57,243 nt of DNA from Rhodospirillales bacterium (GTDB taxonomy: Bacteria; Pseudomonadota; Alphaproteobacteria; Rhodospirillales; UBA2165): positions 1-57,243 of the forward strand of contig JAJDXO010000053.1 in the NCBI GenBank assembly GCA_022823235.1, written 5' to 3'. A program made the position numbers and the translations under genes. Under the pieces are notes generated by a model. It worked only from the letters and a program-made list of their open reading frames with translations, had not been told where the DNA came from and made no database searches. Positions 1 to 8,583 of this stretch are shown here, in pieces (positions within the stretch are counted from its first letter, which is position 1; each line of letters opens with the position of its first letter).

Positions 1-62
1 GGGAGAGGGAATAATTTCTCCCTCCCCCTCGAAGGGGGAGGGTCGGGGTGGGGGTGATGGGC
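1..62. repeat. Family A intergenic repeat, partial at window edge
   Basis: This stretch has a C-rich/G-rich inverted structure (CTCCCTCCCCCTC then GAGGGGGAGGGTCGGGGTG). It matches the core of the copies near 2041, 28529, 39077, 41575, 51300, 54914 and 56972. It is truncated by the window start and lies upstream of the dehydratase gene. Positions 63 to 178 show no other recognisable element. Confidence 0.7.
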
Positions 63-178
63 CCCTCTATCTTGCTGGATTCCTGGGAGCCCGTGGAATA
101 GAAGAGAGCAGCCTGATGGCGGGACGAGCGTAGGCCCGCCACGGCGCCGCAACGCGATTTGCCCCTGGGGAAGAAGCC

Positions 179-2029
179 ATGCCCAAGTCCAATGTCGTCC
201 TGATCGACCGCCATCCCGGCCGCTCGGCCCAATCCCACGGCATGGCCGAAGTCATGGGCACGGACCCGTCCCTGATTCACGAGCCCTCGGTCGGCGTCGT
301 CGGGACCAAGGGCGACAGCCAGTGCTACATCGGCGTCGAGCCCAAGGTCCGGGCGATCCACGACAGCCTGCTCGGCCGGATCGGCGGTGGCGAGGGCCAA
401 TTGAAGTACCGGCTGGTCCAGCCCGAATACACCATCGCCACGTCCGACGGCATCCGCAACGGCACCGCCGAGATGCGCTATTCGCTGATCGGCCGCGAGA
501 TCACCAACGATTCGCTCTGCGAGCACCTGGAGGCCACCGGGCTCGCCGGCGCCATCGCCGTGGTCGCCTGCGACAAGCCGCCGGTCGGCGCGCTGGCCGC
601 AATCCTCGAACACAACGAGCCGGCGATCATCATGTCCGACGGCACCATCCGGCCCGGGAAGGACCCGCGAACCGGCGAGCCCCTCGACATCGTCAGCGCC
701 TACCAGGCCGCCGGGCATCCGGACCCCGAACACCGGCACCTGATCTCCTGCCACGCCTGCCCGGGCATCGGCAGCTGCGGCGGCATGTTCACCTACAACA
801 CCATGCAGACCTTCATCGGCGTCGCCGGCATGCAGCCCCTGCACATGGTCGCGCCGGCCTCGGACGATCCGCGCCGGCTCGACGAATTTCCGGCCGAGCT
901 GGTCGGGCATCTGGCGAACATGATGGAGGCCGGGCTCCGCCCCCGCGACATCGTCAGGCGGGATTCGATCCGCAACGCGGTCATCGTCGCCATGGCCGTC
1001 GGCGGCTCGACCAACGTGGTGCTGCATACGCCGGAGATCGCCCGCGCCGCCGGCTACGAAGACTTCTGGCGGGACGTGATGACCCCCGACGAGTTCAATA
1101 CCTTGTCCCGCGACGTGGTGCCGGTCCTGACCAACGCCCGGCCCTACGGCGCCTATTCCATGCTCGACATCGACCGGGTCGGCGGGGTCCAGGTGATCGT
1201 CCGCGAACTGCTCGACGCCGGCCTGCTGAACGGCGACATGATGACCTGCACCGGACGGACGCTGGCCGAACAGATCGCCGACCTGGACCCGCCCCGGCCC
1301 GACGGCGAGGTGATCTTTCCGGTGAGCGGCCCGTTCAAGCCGACGGGCGGCCTTAGGATGCTGGGCGGCAACCTGTCGCCGGATTATTCCGCCATTCTCA
1401 AACTCGCCGGAGTCGAGGGCGGCCTCGAGGACAACCTGTTCCGCGGCCGGGCCCGGGTGTTCGAGGGCGAAGCCGGCCTGCTGACGGCGCTCGACGAGAC
1501 GCCGGAAGAATTCGAGGACCACGACATGGTCATCGTGCGCTACGAGGGGCCGAGCGGCGCGCCGGGGATGCCGGAAATGCTCGACCCGACGTCGCGGATC
1601 ACCGCGCTCTGCCGCGAGCGCGGCATCGTCGTCGCGCTGATGACCGACGCCCGGTTCTCCGGCGGGTCGGTGGGGCTGGTCATCGGCCATGTGGGGCCCG
1701 AGGCGGCGGCGGGCGGACCCATCGCGCTGATCGAGGACGGCGACGAGATCGTCGTCGATCTCGACGCCAACGAGATCAACTGCCCGGCGCTGGACGACGC
1801 ATCGGCGCTCAAGGCGCGCAAGGCGGCCTGGGATGAGGCCGCCGCCGAAAATGGCGGCGTGCACCCCAACTGCGGCATCGCCGATACCCGGCTGCTGCAC
1901 CGGGCGCGGCGCTCGGCGGTGCCGGCGACCCGGGGCGGCGGACTTCACCCCGGCCGGGAAATCTGGGTGCGGGACCCGCGCCCCGCCGACGCGTCCGGCT
2001 TCGCGGTACGAAACAGGCACCGGCCCTGA
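179..2029 (+). CDS. Dihydroxy-acid/sugar-acid dehydratase (IlvD/Edd family)
   Basis: The 616-residue protein belongs to the IlvD/Edd family of iron-sulfur dehydratases, which remove water from 2,3-dihydroxy acids or sugar acids in the cytoplasm. Visible family motifs are CDKPPVGALAA near residue 141, CPGIGSCGGMFTYNTM near residue 193 (cluster cysteines), PYGAYSMLDIDRVGGV, GMPEMLDPTSRIT and LMTDARFSGGSVGLVIGHVG. The length fits the family (about 550 to 620). Start chosen at the ATG preceded by GGGGAAGAAG. It is a single gene with a family A repeat on both sides, so no operon partner identifies the substrate. Branched-chain amino-acid synthesis (ilvD) and sugar-acid catabolism are both possible. 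The catabolic surroundings slightly favour the second, so no symbol is given. Confidence 0.88.
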   Translation: MPKSNVVLIDRHPGRSAQSHGMAEVMGTDPSLIHEPSVGVVGTKGDSQCYIGVEPKVRAIHDSLLGRIGGGEGQLKYRLVQPEYTIATSDGIRNGTAEMRYSLIGREITNDSLCEHLEATGLAGAIAVVACDKPPVGALAAILEHNEPAIIMSDGTIRPGKDPRTGEPLDIVSAYQAAGHPDPEHRHLISCHACPGIGSCGGMFTYNTMQTFIGVAGMQPLHMVAPASDDPRRLDEFPAELVGHLANMMEAGLRPRDIVRRDSIRNAVIVAMAVGGSTNVVLHTPEIARAAGYEDFWRDVMTPDEFNTLSRDVVPVLTNARPYGAYSMLDIDRVGGVQVIVRELLDAGLLNGDMMTCTGRTLAEQIADLDPPRPDGEVIFPVSGPFKPTGGLRMLGGNLSPDYSAILKLAGVEGGLEDNLFRGRARVFEGEAGLLTALDETPEEFEDHDMVIVRYEGPSGAPGMPEMLDPTSRITALCRERGIVVALMTDARFSGGSVGLVIGHVGPEAAAGGPIALIEDGDEIVVDLDANEINCPALDDASALKARKAAWDEAAAENGGVHPNCGIADTRLLHRARRSAVPATRGGGLHPGREIWVRDPRPADASGFAVRNRHRP

Positions 2030-2035
2030 CGGGCG

Positions 2036-2175
2036 ACACAAATTCCCCTCTCCCCTTCTTCAGGGGGAGAGGGACGCGGAGGGTTGGCGAGCGAAGTGAG
2101 CCTAACCGTAGCTGGGTGAGGGGGTATGTCGTTTCACCCTCACCCCAACCCTCTCCCAGAGGGAGAGGGAGCTTG
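2036..2175. repeat. Family A intergenic repeat, full copy
   Basis: The copy contains CCCTCTCCCC with its complement GGGGGAGAGGG, then TTGGCGAGCGAAGTGAGCC, then AGCTGGGTGAGGGGG, then CCCTCACCCCAACCCTCTCCC. The same order of blocks recurs at 41575 and 51300 (and inverted at 28529). It fills most of the 286-base gap between the dehydratase and the alkylsulfatase-like gene. The remaining 2176 to 2315 is AT-richer and probably carries the promoter of the next gene, but no convincing -35/-10 pair is seen. Confidence 0.75.
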
Positions 2176-2315
2176 CCGTGCGTTCCCTCGGCTTCGTCCA
2201 TTCACATTAGGATTTCTGACCCGTCCGGTTAGAAACAATCGCTTATCACGCTTTCCGAATTCGGATAATTTGACGGGTGATGGATTAGTAAAATTTAACT
2301 CCGAAAGGAGCCGCC

Positions 2316-4016
2316 ATGTCCCGCCCCCGGATCGAACCCTCGGTGCATCCCGAGCTTGCAGCGCAGATGGCGCTGTACCAGCAGCCGAAAATTCTGACCA
2401 CCGGCGACAATATCCACACGGCCTATTGCTACACCGGCTCCAACTGCACCATGATCGAGGGAACCGACGGCGTCATCCTGGTCGACACCCTGAGCGGCGA
2501 GCTGCCGGGCGACGACGCGGCGGCCGCCTTCAGGGAAATCACCGACAAGCCGATCAAGGCGGTGATCCTGACCCACAATCACGGCGATCACGTCAGCGGC
2601 ATCTTCAGTTTCGTGGCCGAAGAGGACATCCGCGGCGGCAAGGTGGACGTCATCGCCCACGAGGAGCTCACCGAGGCCATGCTGCGGGACTGGGGCCTGC
2701 TCGCCCCCATCCGGACGCGGCGCGGGCCGTTCCAGTTCGGCGCCCATCTCGATTACGGCGAAACCGGCGGCTACGGCAGCGCCATCGGCGCCCCGCCCCG
2801 CCGCGGCAAATCCGGGTTCATCGAGCCGACCACCACATTCAGCGACAAATTCGACCTGGATCTCGCCGGAATCAGGCTGCAGGTCATTCACGTGCCGAGC
2901 GAAACGGACGATCAGTGCGTCGTCTGGCTGCCGGAGGAAAAGGTGCTGATCTCGGCGGATGCCGTTCAGGGCATGACGTTCCCCAACGTCTACGCGCTGC
3001 GCGGCACCCAGTTCCGCAACCCGATGATCTGGGCCAAGGGGCTGGACACGCTGCGCTCCTTCAAGGCCGAGACGCTGATTCCGCACCATGGACCGACCGT
3101 CGAGGGCGCGGAAAACGTCGAGGACGTGCTCACCGCCTACCGGGACGCCATTCAATATCTCCACGATCAGTGCGTCCGATGGATAAACCGGGGCTGCACC
3201 TGGGACGAACTCGCCGACAAGGTCACCATGCCGGACCACCTGAAGTCCCACCCCTGGCTCGGCGAATTCTACGGCAGCTTCAAGCACTCGGTGCGCAGCG
3301 TCTACGCCGGCTATGTGGGCTGGTTCCAGGGCGACGCGGTGGAACTCGACCCGCACCCGTGGCGGGACCGGGCGGCGCGCTACGTGCAGGCGATGGGCGG
3401 GCGGGACGGCGTCATCGGTCAGGCGGCCGAGGCCCTGGACGCCGAAGACTACCGCTGGGCGGCGGACATCCTGACCTGGCTGGTCCGGAGCGACCCCGGG
3501 GACACGGAGGCGCGCGAACTGAAGGCGGAAGCGCTCCGCGGCTGGGCCTACGGGCAGAAGAATTCCACATGGCGCAACTGGGGCCTGTGCCAGGCGCTCG
3601 AGCTCGAGGACAAGCTGGGCGCCCAGAAGGGCGGACACGCCATCCAATCCAGCCAGGCCCGAAATTATCCGACCGGCGGCCTGCTGGAGATGATGTGCTG
3701 CAAGCTGAGGGCCGAAGACGCGTTCGACACCCATCTGACCCTGGGTTTCGTCTCGTCGGACACGGGCGAGGCGTGCGGCCTGGAAATCCGGCGCGGCGTC
3801 TGCCAGTTCCACGACCGATTGCCGGAGACGTGCGATGCGACGCTGACGTTCGAGCGGGCGTTCCTCAGCAATTGGGCCGGCGGATCGGTGAGCTTCGAAG
3901 ACGGCATCGAATCAGGCGACGTATCGCTCGACGGCGAGCCGGCCGACGTCGCGGCGTTCTTCTCGAAATTCGAGACCGCCGAGACGATAGGCCGGTTCGG
4001 GATGTCTGTCAGGTAG
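2316..4016 (+). CDS. Alkyl/aryl-sulfatase-like metallo-beta-lactamase hydrolase, copy 1
   Basis: This 566-residue protein resembles the SdsA1/BDS1 group of zinc-dependent alkylsulfatases, which hydrolyse sulfate esters of alcohols. The N-terminal metallo-beta-lactamase domain carries THNHGDHVSGI at about residues 86 to 96 (metal site HxHxDH), a later SADAVQG, and IPHHGPTVEG. A middle dimerisation-type domain has EDYRWAADILTWLV and WRNWGLCQALELE, and the last ~110 residues look like the SCP2-type domain of this family. It has no signal peptide, unlike secreted SdsA1, so it is probably cytoplasmic. An AAAGGAG ribosome site precedes the ATG. A close paralogue of equal length lies at 8584..10287 on the other strand. 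Substrate unknown; a non-sulfate ester is possible. Confidence 0.85.
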   Translation: MSRPRIEPSVHPELAAQMALYQQPKILTTGDNIHTAYCYTGSNCTMIEGTDGVILVDTLSGELPGDDAAAAFREITDKPIKAVILTHNHGDHVSGIFSFVAEEDIRGGKVDVIAHEELTEAMLRDWGLLAPIRTRRGPFQFGAHLDYGETGGYGSAIGAPPRRGKSGFIEPTTTFSDKFDLDLAGIRLQVIHVPSETDDQCVVWLPEEKVLISADAVQGMTFPNVYALRGTQFRNPMIWAKGLDTLRSFKAETLIPHHGPTVEGAENVEDVLTAYRDAIQYLHDQCVRWINRGCTWDELADKVTMPDHLKSHPWLGEFYGSFKHSVRSVYAGYVGWFQGDAVELDPHPWRDRAARYVQAMGGRDGVIGQAAEALDAEDYRWAADILTWLVRSDPGDTEARELKAEALRGWAYGQKNSTWRNWGLCQALELEDKLGAQKGGHAIQSSQARNYPTGGLLEMMCCKLRAEDAFDTHLTLGFVSSDTGEACGLEIRRGVCQFHDRLPETCDATLTFERAFLSNWAGGSVSFEDGIESGDVSLDGEPADVAAFFSKFETAETIGRFGMSVR

Positions 4017-4163
4017 AGGGCCCGGCATGACCTGCCTTCCACGGGGTGGACATCCGGAAAATTCGGCTGGCGCGCCGGACGCCGGGCCGCATGCTGAGCG
4101 ACGGACCCGGCGTCAAGGCGGGCAGTCTTGGGCTAGGCAGTCTTTGGGGGGAGGACTTCGAAA

Positions 4164-5270
4164 ATGACACTCTACGCAGATTCCGAATATCCGGTCCGGG
4201 CCGAGATCGACCGGGCCCACGCGGCGCAGTTGGATCACCTCGCCGATCCCGGCACCTGGGGAGGCGCCGCCCAGCGCCTCGCGGTCGCGCGCGAAGTTCG
4301 CGAGGCCTGCTACGAGGCCGGCGTTCAGGAAAAACATGACGGCGCCGGACCGGAGAGCGATGTCGAGTTGCCCGGGGCCGCCCGCGAGATGATCCGCCAC
4401 CTCGCCGTCTCGCCGCGGGATTTCGATCAGCAATCCTACGAGAGCGCCAGATCGGGCGGCCTGAGCGACGAAGAGTATGTCGAAATCGTCGGCATCGTTT
4501 CGCGGCTGACCTGCATGGACGTCTTCGCCCGCGGCATCGGCGTGCCGCTGCGTCCCCTGCCCGCGGCGCGCGACGGCAGGGCCTCGGGCGGGCGGCCCGG
4601 CGTCGCCAGGAAGGAGCTGGCCTGGGTGCCGACGGTCCCCAACCTCCCGGAAGGCGGCGAGGAGGCCAAGGCCATCTTCGGCGAGGGCTACCGGCCCTAC
4701 ATCCTGCGCTCCCTCAGCCTGGTGCCGGACGAGTTCCGTCAGTCGGTGGAGCTGGAAGAGGCGCAGTACCTGCCGATGAAGAACATCATGGTCAAGGATT
4801 ACCAGCACCATGAGGGGTTCAGCCGGTCCCAGGTGGAGCTTATCGCGGGCCGCGTTTCCGCCATCAACGAGTGCTTCTACTGAACCGCCGGCCATGCCTG
4901 GTTCCTCCGTGAGAGTGGACGCGAAACCGGTCTCGACATCAACTTGGCCGCCGTGATCGACCCGTCTCAAGACAGCGGGGTTCCCGGGGGCAAGGAGATT
5001 CTGGCCTTCGCCGATGCGGCAATCGGACCGGACCGGCCGGCGCTGGACCGGGCCCGCGCCGACCTCGCCGGGGCCCTGGGCCCGAAGGCGGTCTCGGCGG
5101 CGTCCGCCGTTGCCGCGACATTCACCAAGAACGACCGGTTGGCGAACGGCACCGGCATTCCATCCGAGCTGCCCATGCTGAAGAATTCCAAGGATATCCG
5201 GGCCGAACTGGGGATCAACGACTTCCGGACAGCGGTCTACAGCCGCACCCACTATCCGGACGAGATGTAA
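4164..5270 (+). CDS. AhpD-like (CMD family) selenoprotein, Sec at TGA 4881..4883
   Basis: Read through one in-frame TGA, this is a 368-residue AhpD/carboxymuconolactone-decarboxylase-like protein, a family of thiol peroxidase-related enzymes. The region RVSAINECFY-[TGA]-TAGHAWFLR reproduces the catalytic C-x-x-C-x-x-x-H motif with TGA (codon 240) in place of the second cysteine. Before the TGA lie 239 residues of the family N-terminal part. After it the same frame continues with the expected second half (GVPGGKEILAFADAAIGPDR, AATFTKNDRLANGTGIP) to a natural TAA. Both halves show family-like sequence, which argues against decay. A stem-loop at 4901..4920 fits a bacterial SECIS. A strong GGGGGGAGG ribosome site precedes the ATG. 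The GST gene follows 12 bases later, so the two are probably one transcript. Alternative: a pseudogene with a Cys-to-stop mutation. Confidence 0.85.
4881..4883 (+). other. In-frame TGA read as selenocysteine
   Basis: Codon 240 of the AhpD-like gene. Homologous enzymes have cysteine here (CxxC, then three residues, then His). TGA differs from the cysteine codons TGC and TGT by only one base, so mutation is the competing explanation. Confidence 0.8.
4901..4920 (+). promoter_or_regulatory. Candidate bacterial SECIS stem-loop for the AhpD-like gene
   Basis: GUUC and CUC on the 5' side pair with GAG and GGAC on the 3' side (one U bulge at 4916, one G-U pair), leaving a five-base apical loop CGUGA at 4908..4912. 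The loop begins 24 bases after the TGA and has G at its second position. Known bacterial SECIS elements have small loops with an early G roughly 16 to 37 bases after the UGA. The fold was made by hand, so stability was not calculated. Confidence 0.65.
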
Positions 5271-5282
5271 GGGGGACGCAAA

Positions 5283-6095
5283 ATGGTCTTCATCACGCCA
5301 ACCAACACGTCGGTTCTCGAGTACGAGGGTCTCCACCTCTATCACACCAACCGCTCGAACTGCTCGGCCCGGGTGCGGCTGCTGCTGGAAGAAAAGGAAC
5401 TGCCCTGGACCAGCCACCACATCGATCTCGGCAAGAAGGAAAACATCTCGGAGGAATATTTCGGGATCAACCCGAAGGGCGTGGTCCCGGCCCTGGTGGA
5501 TGACGGCGCGGTCATCACCGAGTCCAACGACATCCTGCTCTATCTTGAGGACAAATTTCCCGACCCGGGGTTCCGGGACGTCCCCGACGGCCGCCAGGCC
5601 GAGATCGACCGCTGGCTCAAGCTGTCCGGCGATCTGCACCTGCCGGCGATCAAGACCTATCAATACTACAAGATAAACGCGGCGCTGCTGCCGAAGACCG
5701 ACGAAGAACAGGCGCTGTACGACAAGCTTCAAACCGATCCCGAGCTCACGGCGTTCCACGCCAAGCACAGTCACGGCAGGAGCTTTACCGAAGAGGACGC
5801 GAATACGGCGATCGGCCTGCTCAACCGGACCTTCGCCGAGATCGAGGAAGCGATTGCGGACGGCGGCTGGATAGTCGGCGGCGCCTACACACTGGCGGAC
5901 ATCTCCTGGTCGCCCACCTACACGACCCTCCTGGCCGGCAGCTTCGACTTCGATCCGTATCCTAATGTCCGGGACTGGTACGAGCGCATCCTGCAGCGCC
6001 CGCAGTTCCAGACCGCGATCATCGAGTGGCGCAAAAAAGCGACCTACGCGGCGGGCAGCGATCCGACCATTCCGGGCGACGCGAAGACCGCGTGA
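5283..6095 (+). CDS. Glutathione S-transferase family protein
   Basis: The 270-residue protein has an N-terminal thioredoxin-like GST domain (LHLYHTNRSNCSARVRLLLE, then GINPKGVVPALVDDGAVITE and SNDILLYLED) and an all-helical C-terminal domain (ANTAIGLLNRTFAEIEEAI, GGAYTLADISWSP). GSTs conjugate or reduce substrates with glutathione in the cytoplasm. VVPAL and the following E-S pair are the glutathione-binding features. The start is preceded by AAGGGGGAC and lies 12 bases after the selenoprotein stop, so a shared transcript is likely. A TctC receptor follows after about 167 bases. The same GST-then-TctC order and spacing recurs at 23700 to 21812, which suggests a functional link, although the two GSTs are not close in sequence. 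Confidence 0.85.
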   Translation: MVFITPTNTSVLEYEGLHLYHTNRSNCSARVRLLLEEKELPWTSHHIDLGKKENISEEYFGINPKGVVPALVDDGAVITESNDILLYLEDKFPDPGFRDVPDGRQAEIDRWLKLSGDLHLPAIKTYQYYKINAALLPKTDEEQALYDKLQTDPELTAFHAKHSHGRSFTEEDANTAIGLLNRTFAEIEEAIADGGWIVGGAYTLADISWSPTYTTLLAGSFDFDPYPNVRDWYERILQRPQFQTAIIEWRKKATYAAGSDPTIPGDAKTA

Positions 6096-6262
6096 CGTCC
6101 AAGTCGGCGGTCGCCCGCCGGCCGGCAGATTCCCGGTGAATTGTCGGCCGTAATCACGTACCATTGAGCAGGCCGCGAAAATGCCGCTGTCTCACAGGCA
6201 GGGCGAAGCGACAATTCAAAACGGCCAACGGGTTACAAACTGACCACCAAGGGAGGAATCCA

Positions 6263-7345
6263 ATGAATTCCGGCAAGGTTTTGATCAGAAGCACCATTTT
6301 GGCCGCGGCAGCCGCCGTGGTGTGGGCGCTGCCCGCACAAGCCCAGTTCTACAGCGGGAAGACGATCGACGTCGTTGTCCCGGCCGGTGCCGGCGGCGGC
6401 CTCACCCGGTCGGCGCGGACATTCACCAATCACATGAAGAACCACATCGCCGGAAAGCCGAAGATGGTGATCCGGAACATTCCGGGAGGCACCAAGGGCC
6501 ACAATTTCATGGCCGAGAAGGCGAAACCGGACGGCATGACCATCATGTGGGGCCCGCTTTTTTTCGCCACTGTAATGGCGGGCGGTCCCGGCGTCCGCTA
6601 TGACCCGTCCAAGTTCGAGATCATAGGCACCGGCAACAGTTCCTTCGTCAGCCTCATTCGGGCGGACACCCCGCCGGGCATGAAGACCATCAGCGATCTG
6701 ACCAAGGCGAGCAACGTGGTCACCGGCGGGATTCGGCCCGGCGGTCTTTTGGACATGCTCCACCAGCTGTCTTTTGACGCCCTCGGCGTGTCCTACCGTC
6801 ACGTCACGGGCTTCCGGGGGCAGCCGAAGATGAACGCGGCGATCCGCTCCAAGGAGATCCAGGCTTTGACCACCGGCCATCCGGGGTATCACGCGTTCTA
6901 CCGGGAAACCATTTTGAAGGACGGGACGGCGCTGCCGCTGTTCTACCATTCGCCGTTCGATCCCAAGACCGGCGAGCCGATCCGCCTGCCCGGCCGGTAT
7001 CCGGCGAACATCAAGCACTTCGTCGATGCCTACAAGGACATCAAGGGCGGCTCGCCGTCGGGTACGGCATGGGAAGCCTATAAGTGGCTCGCCAGCTACG
7101 AAACCTGGCCCTATTTTATCGTCGCGCCGGAGGGCACGCCGAAGGCGGCCATAGATGCGCTCCGTGCGGCCCATGCCGCGGTGCCCAATGATCCGGGGTT
7201 CAAGTCGGAGTGGACGAAGCAGTTCCGCGACATCCCGATCTTCCGCACCGGGGAAGCGGCGGCGGTGGTCATCGATACCCATAAGAAGATCTCGCCCGCG
7301 GCCCTGGCGTTCCTCAAGAAGACCGTCGCGCCCGGCAAGAAATAG
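6263..7345 (+). CDS. TctC/Bug-type periplasmic solute receptor, copy 1
   Basis: This 360-residue protein begins with a signal peptide (LIRSTILAAAAAVVWALPAQA) and continues with QFYSGKTIDVVVPAGAGGG, typical of tripartite tricarboxylate transporter receptors. Such receptors bind carboxylated solutes in the periplasm. The start is the ATG just after GGGAGGAATCCA, since earlier in-frame codons would bury the signal peptide. No TctA or TctB membrane genes are in the window, so it is an orphan receptor as is common in this family. It is a paralogue of 21812..22903 (shared FYxGKTI start, FRG-MAK/QPK segments and WEAYKWL). It shares context with the GST and AhpD-like selenoprotein and may deliver the substrate those enzymes act on; that is inference. 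Confidence 0.85.
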   Translation: MNSGKVLIRSTILAAAAAVVWALPAQAQFYSGKTIDVVVPAGAGGGLTRSARTFTNHMKNHIAGKPKMVIRNIPGGTKGHNFMAEKAKPDGMTIMWGPLFFATVMAGGPGVRYDPSKFEIIGTGNSSFVSLIRADTPPGMKTISDLTKASNVVTGGIRPGGLLDMLHQLSFDALGVSYRHVTGFRGQPKMNAAIRSKEIQALTTGHPGYHAFYRETILKDGTALPLFYHSPFDPKTGEPIRLPGRYPANIKHFVDAYKDIKGGSPSGTAWEAYKWLASYETWPYFIVAPEGTPKAAIDALRAAHAAVPNDPGFKSEWTKQFRDIPIFRTGEAAAVVIDTHKKISPAALAFLKKTVAPGKK

Positions 7346-7362
7346 ACCGGACAGACGTACAT

Positions 7363-7394
7363 CCCGGGCGGCGGCCCCCCGGCTGCCGCCCGGG
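7363..7394. terminator. Strong GC hairpin between convergent genes
   Basis: CCCGGGCGGC at 7363..7372 pairs perfectly with GCCGCCCGGG at 7385..7394, and the stem can extend inward by up to four pairs around a C-rich loop. It lies between the stop codons of the TctC gene (plus) and the MetE-like gene (minus), so it could act as a two-way terminator. There is no U-run, so it may instead simply be a stabilising hairpin. Confidence 0.5.
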
Positions 7395-7424
7395 CGGCCA
7401 GGAAGCTCCGTACCGGAAGCCGCT

Positions 7425-8456
7425 TTAGCTGGTAGCTATTTCAGCGTGCAACGCCAACAGGCCGGGGATGGTCTCCGCCGCCCGCCGGCCGAAGCCGCAT
7501 TCGGTGGCGATTCCGAACTCATTCCTCACCGACTGCGCCGCCGAGAGACGGCCCTTGGCGCCGTCGAGGCCGTCGGTCAGGTGGACCAGGCCAAGATACA
7601 GCTCGCAACCTGCCTGAAGCTTCAAATCCGCGAGCGGCGCGAAGTAGGCATCGTCGTTCCGGTCCCTGGGCACCGGCATGTGTATCCAGTTAATGCCGCG
7701 GCCGACCTGCTCGCTGATCCGGTTGGCGATGGTGACGCAGATGCCCAAATCGGCCGGCTCCTTGATGTGCTTGTGGCCGGGATCGCCGTAGCACAGGTGA
7801 AACCCGAGCTCCACGCCATCCGGCACCGATGCGGAGAGCCGCGCAATTCGGTCGACGGCGTCGCCGATGAGGTCGTCGTAGAAAACCTTCCACGCGCCGT
7901 CGGCCGCCAGCACCTCCTGGCACACATCCCATTGGATGGCGAGATCGTCGGCCGGGATCGCGGCGGCGATTTCTTCGACCTCGCGGATCATCGCGCGCTC
8001 ATAGGCAGGCTCGACCGCGGCTTGCGCCCCGGCCGCGAAGTGTTGAGTGATCACCGCGACGGGGGTCGGCAGCGATACCTGAAACCGGGTGCCGGAAGGG
8101 ATATCGCCCGTATTCCTCAACCGGCAAAATATCTCGTACGAAGACTTGGCTGCATCGGCGTAGCCCAGCGGCGCAAACTCCACCGACGCCGGATCGACCC
8201 CCTCGGCGAGGATGTGCTTTTCGAGCTTCCTTACCGAGCCCCCAAGGGGAATTTCGATGGTCTCGCCGACCGTGAATTGCGGGTCATCGCCGATCACCCG
8301 GATTTGCCAGGAAATCCAGTTGCTCCGCGGACCGCACTCGCCATCGGGAAAGCGCTTTGCGAGCCCGCCGACGGTATCGCCGAGGGTGCGGAATACGGTT
8401 TCCGCATCGTCAAGGCCGACACTGCCGACCAGCAATACATTTCGTTGTCCGCTCAT
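7425..8456 (-). CDS. MetE-like (UROD/MetE superfamily) protein, copy 1
   Basis: The 343-residue protein corresponds to the catalytic-barrel half of cobalamin-independent methionine synthase. Zinc-site-like motifs are present: GFHLCYGDPGHKH (the H-x-C pair) and ATECGFGRR near the C-terminus (the last cysteine). Other conserved blocks are RFPDGECGPR near the start, RFQVSLPTP and LGLVHLTDG. It lacks the MetE N-terminal half, so it is not an ordinary methionine synthase; related short proteins are thought to move methyl groups or handle thiol substrates. Two paralogues stand in tandem at 28777..30842. It is transcribed towards the TctC gene and separated from it by the hairpin at 7363..7394. Specific reaction not known. 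Confidence 0.75.
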   Translation of the reverse strand: MSGQRNVLLVGSVGLDDAETVFRTLGDTVGGLAKRFPDGECGPRSNWISWQIRVIGDDPQFTVGETIEIPLGGSVRKLEKHILAEGVDPASVEFAPLGYADAAKSSYEIFCRLRNTGDIPSGTRFQVSLPTPVAVITQHFAAGAQAAVEPAYERAMIREVEEIAAAIPADDLAIQWDVCQEVLAADGAWKVFYDDLIGDAVDRIARLSASVPDGVELGFHLCYGDPGHKHIKEPADLGICVTIANRISEQVGRGINWIHMPVPRDRNDDAYFAPLADLKLQAGCELYLGLVHLTDGLDGAKGRLSAAQSVRNEFGIATECGFGRRAAETIPGLLALHAEIATS

Positions 8457-8502
8457 GGCCTGTCTCCTTCCTGATTTTGAACTCCACGTCCAAGCGGCTT
8501 GC

Positions 8503-8580
8503 GTGGCTGCGATCGTGCCGCCGACGGCTGCTGCGGTAAACTCAGGTCCATTGTCCGAGCGGATATAATCCGGAGGACCG
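8503..8580 (-). pseudogene. Transposase (integrase core) remnant
   Basis: On the minus strand, codons read GPPDIIRSDNGPEFTAAAV, the well-conserved second-aspartate region of the IS3/IS481-type DDE integrase core (SDNGPEF). Nothing before or after it looks like transposase, so only about 25 codons survive. The fragment begins directly after the stop codon of the alkylsulfatase-like gene and ends just before the MetE-like gene. It marks an old insertion or rearrangement at this junction. Confidence 0.7.
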
Positions 8581-8583
8581 CAA

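Noticed and set aside
4944-5270. Separate small gene starting at an internal codon after the TGA
   Set aside because: It continues the same frame and family as the upstream part, and has no ribosome site of its own. Read-through as selenocysteine explains both halves better.
4113-6164. 683-codon open frame on the minus strand opposite the AhpD-like and GST genes
   Set aside because: It is the complement shadow of GC-rich genes with clear families. The protein has no family resemblance and a skewed Arg/Gly/Val-rich composition.
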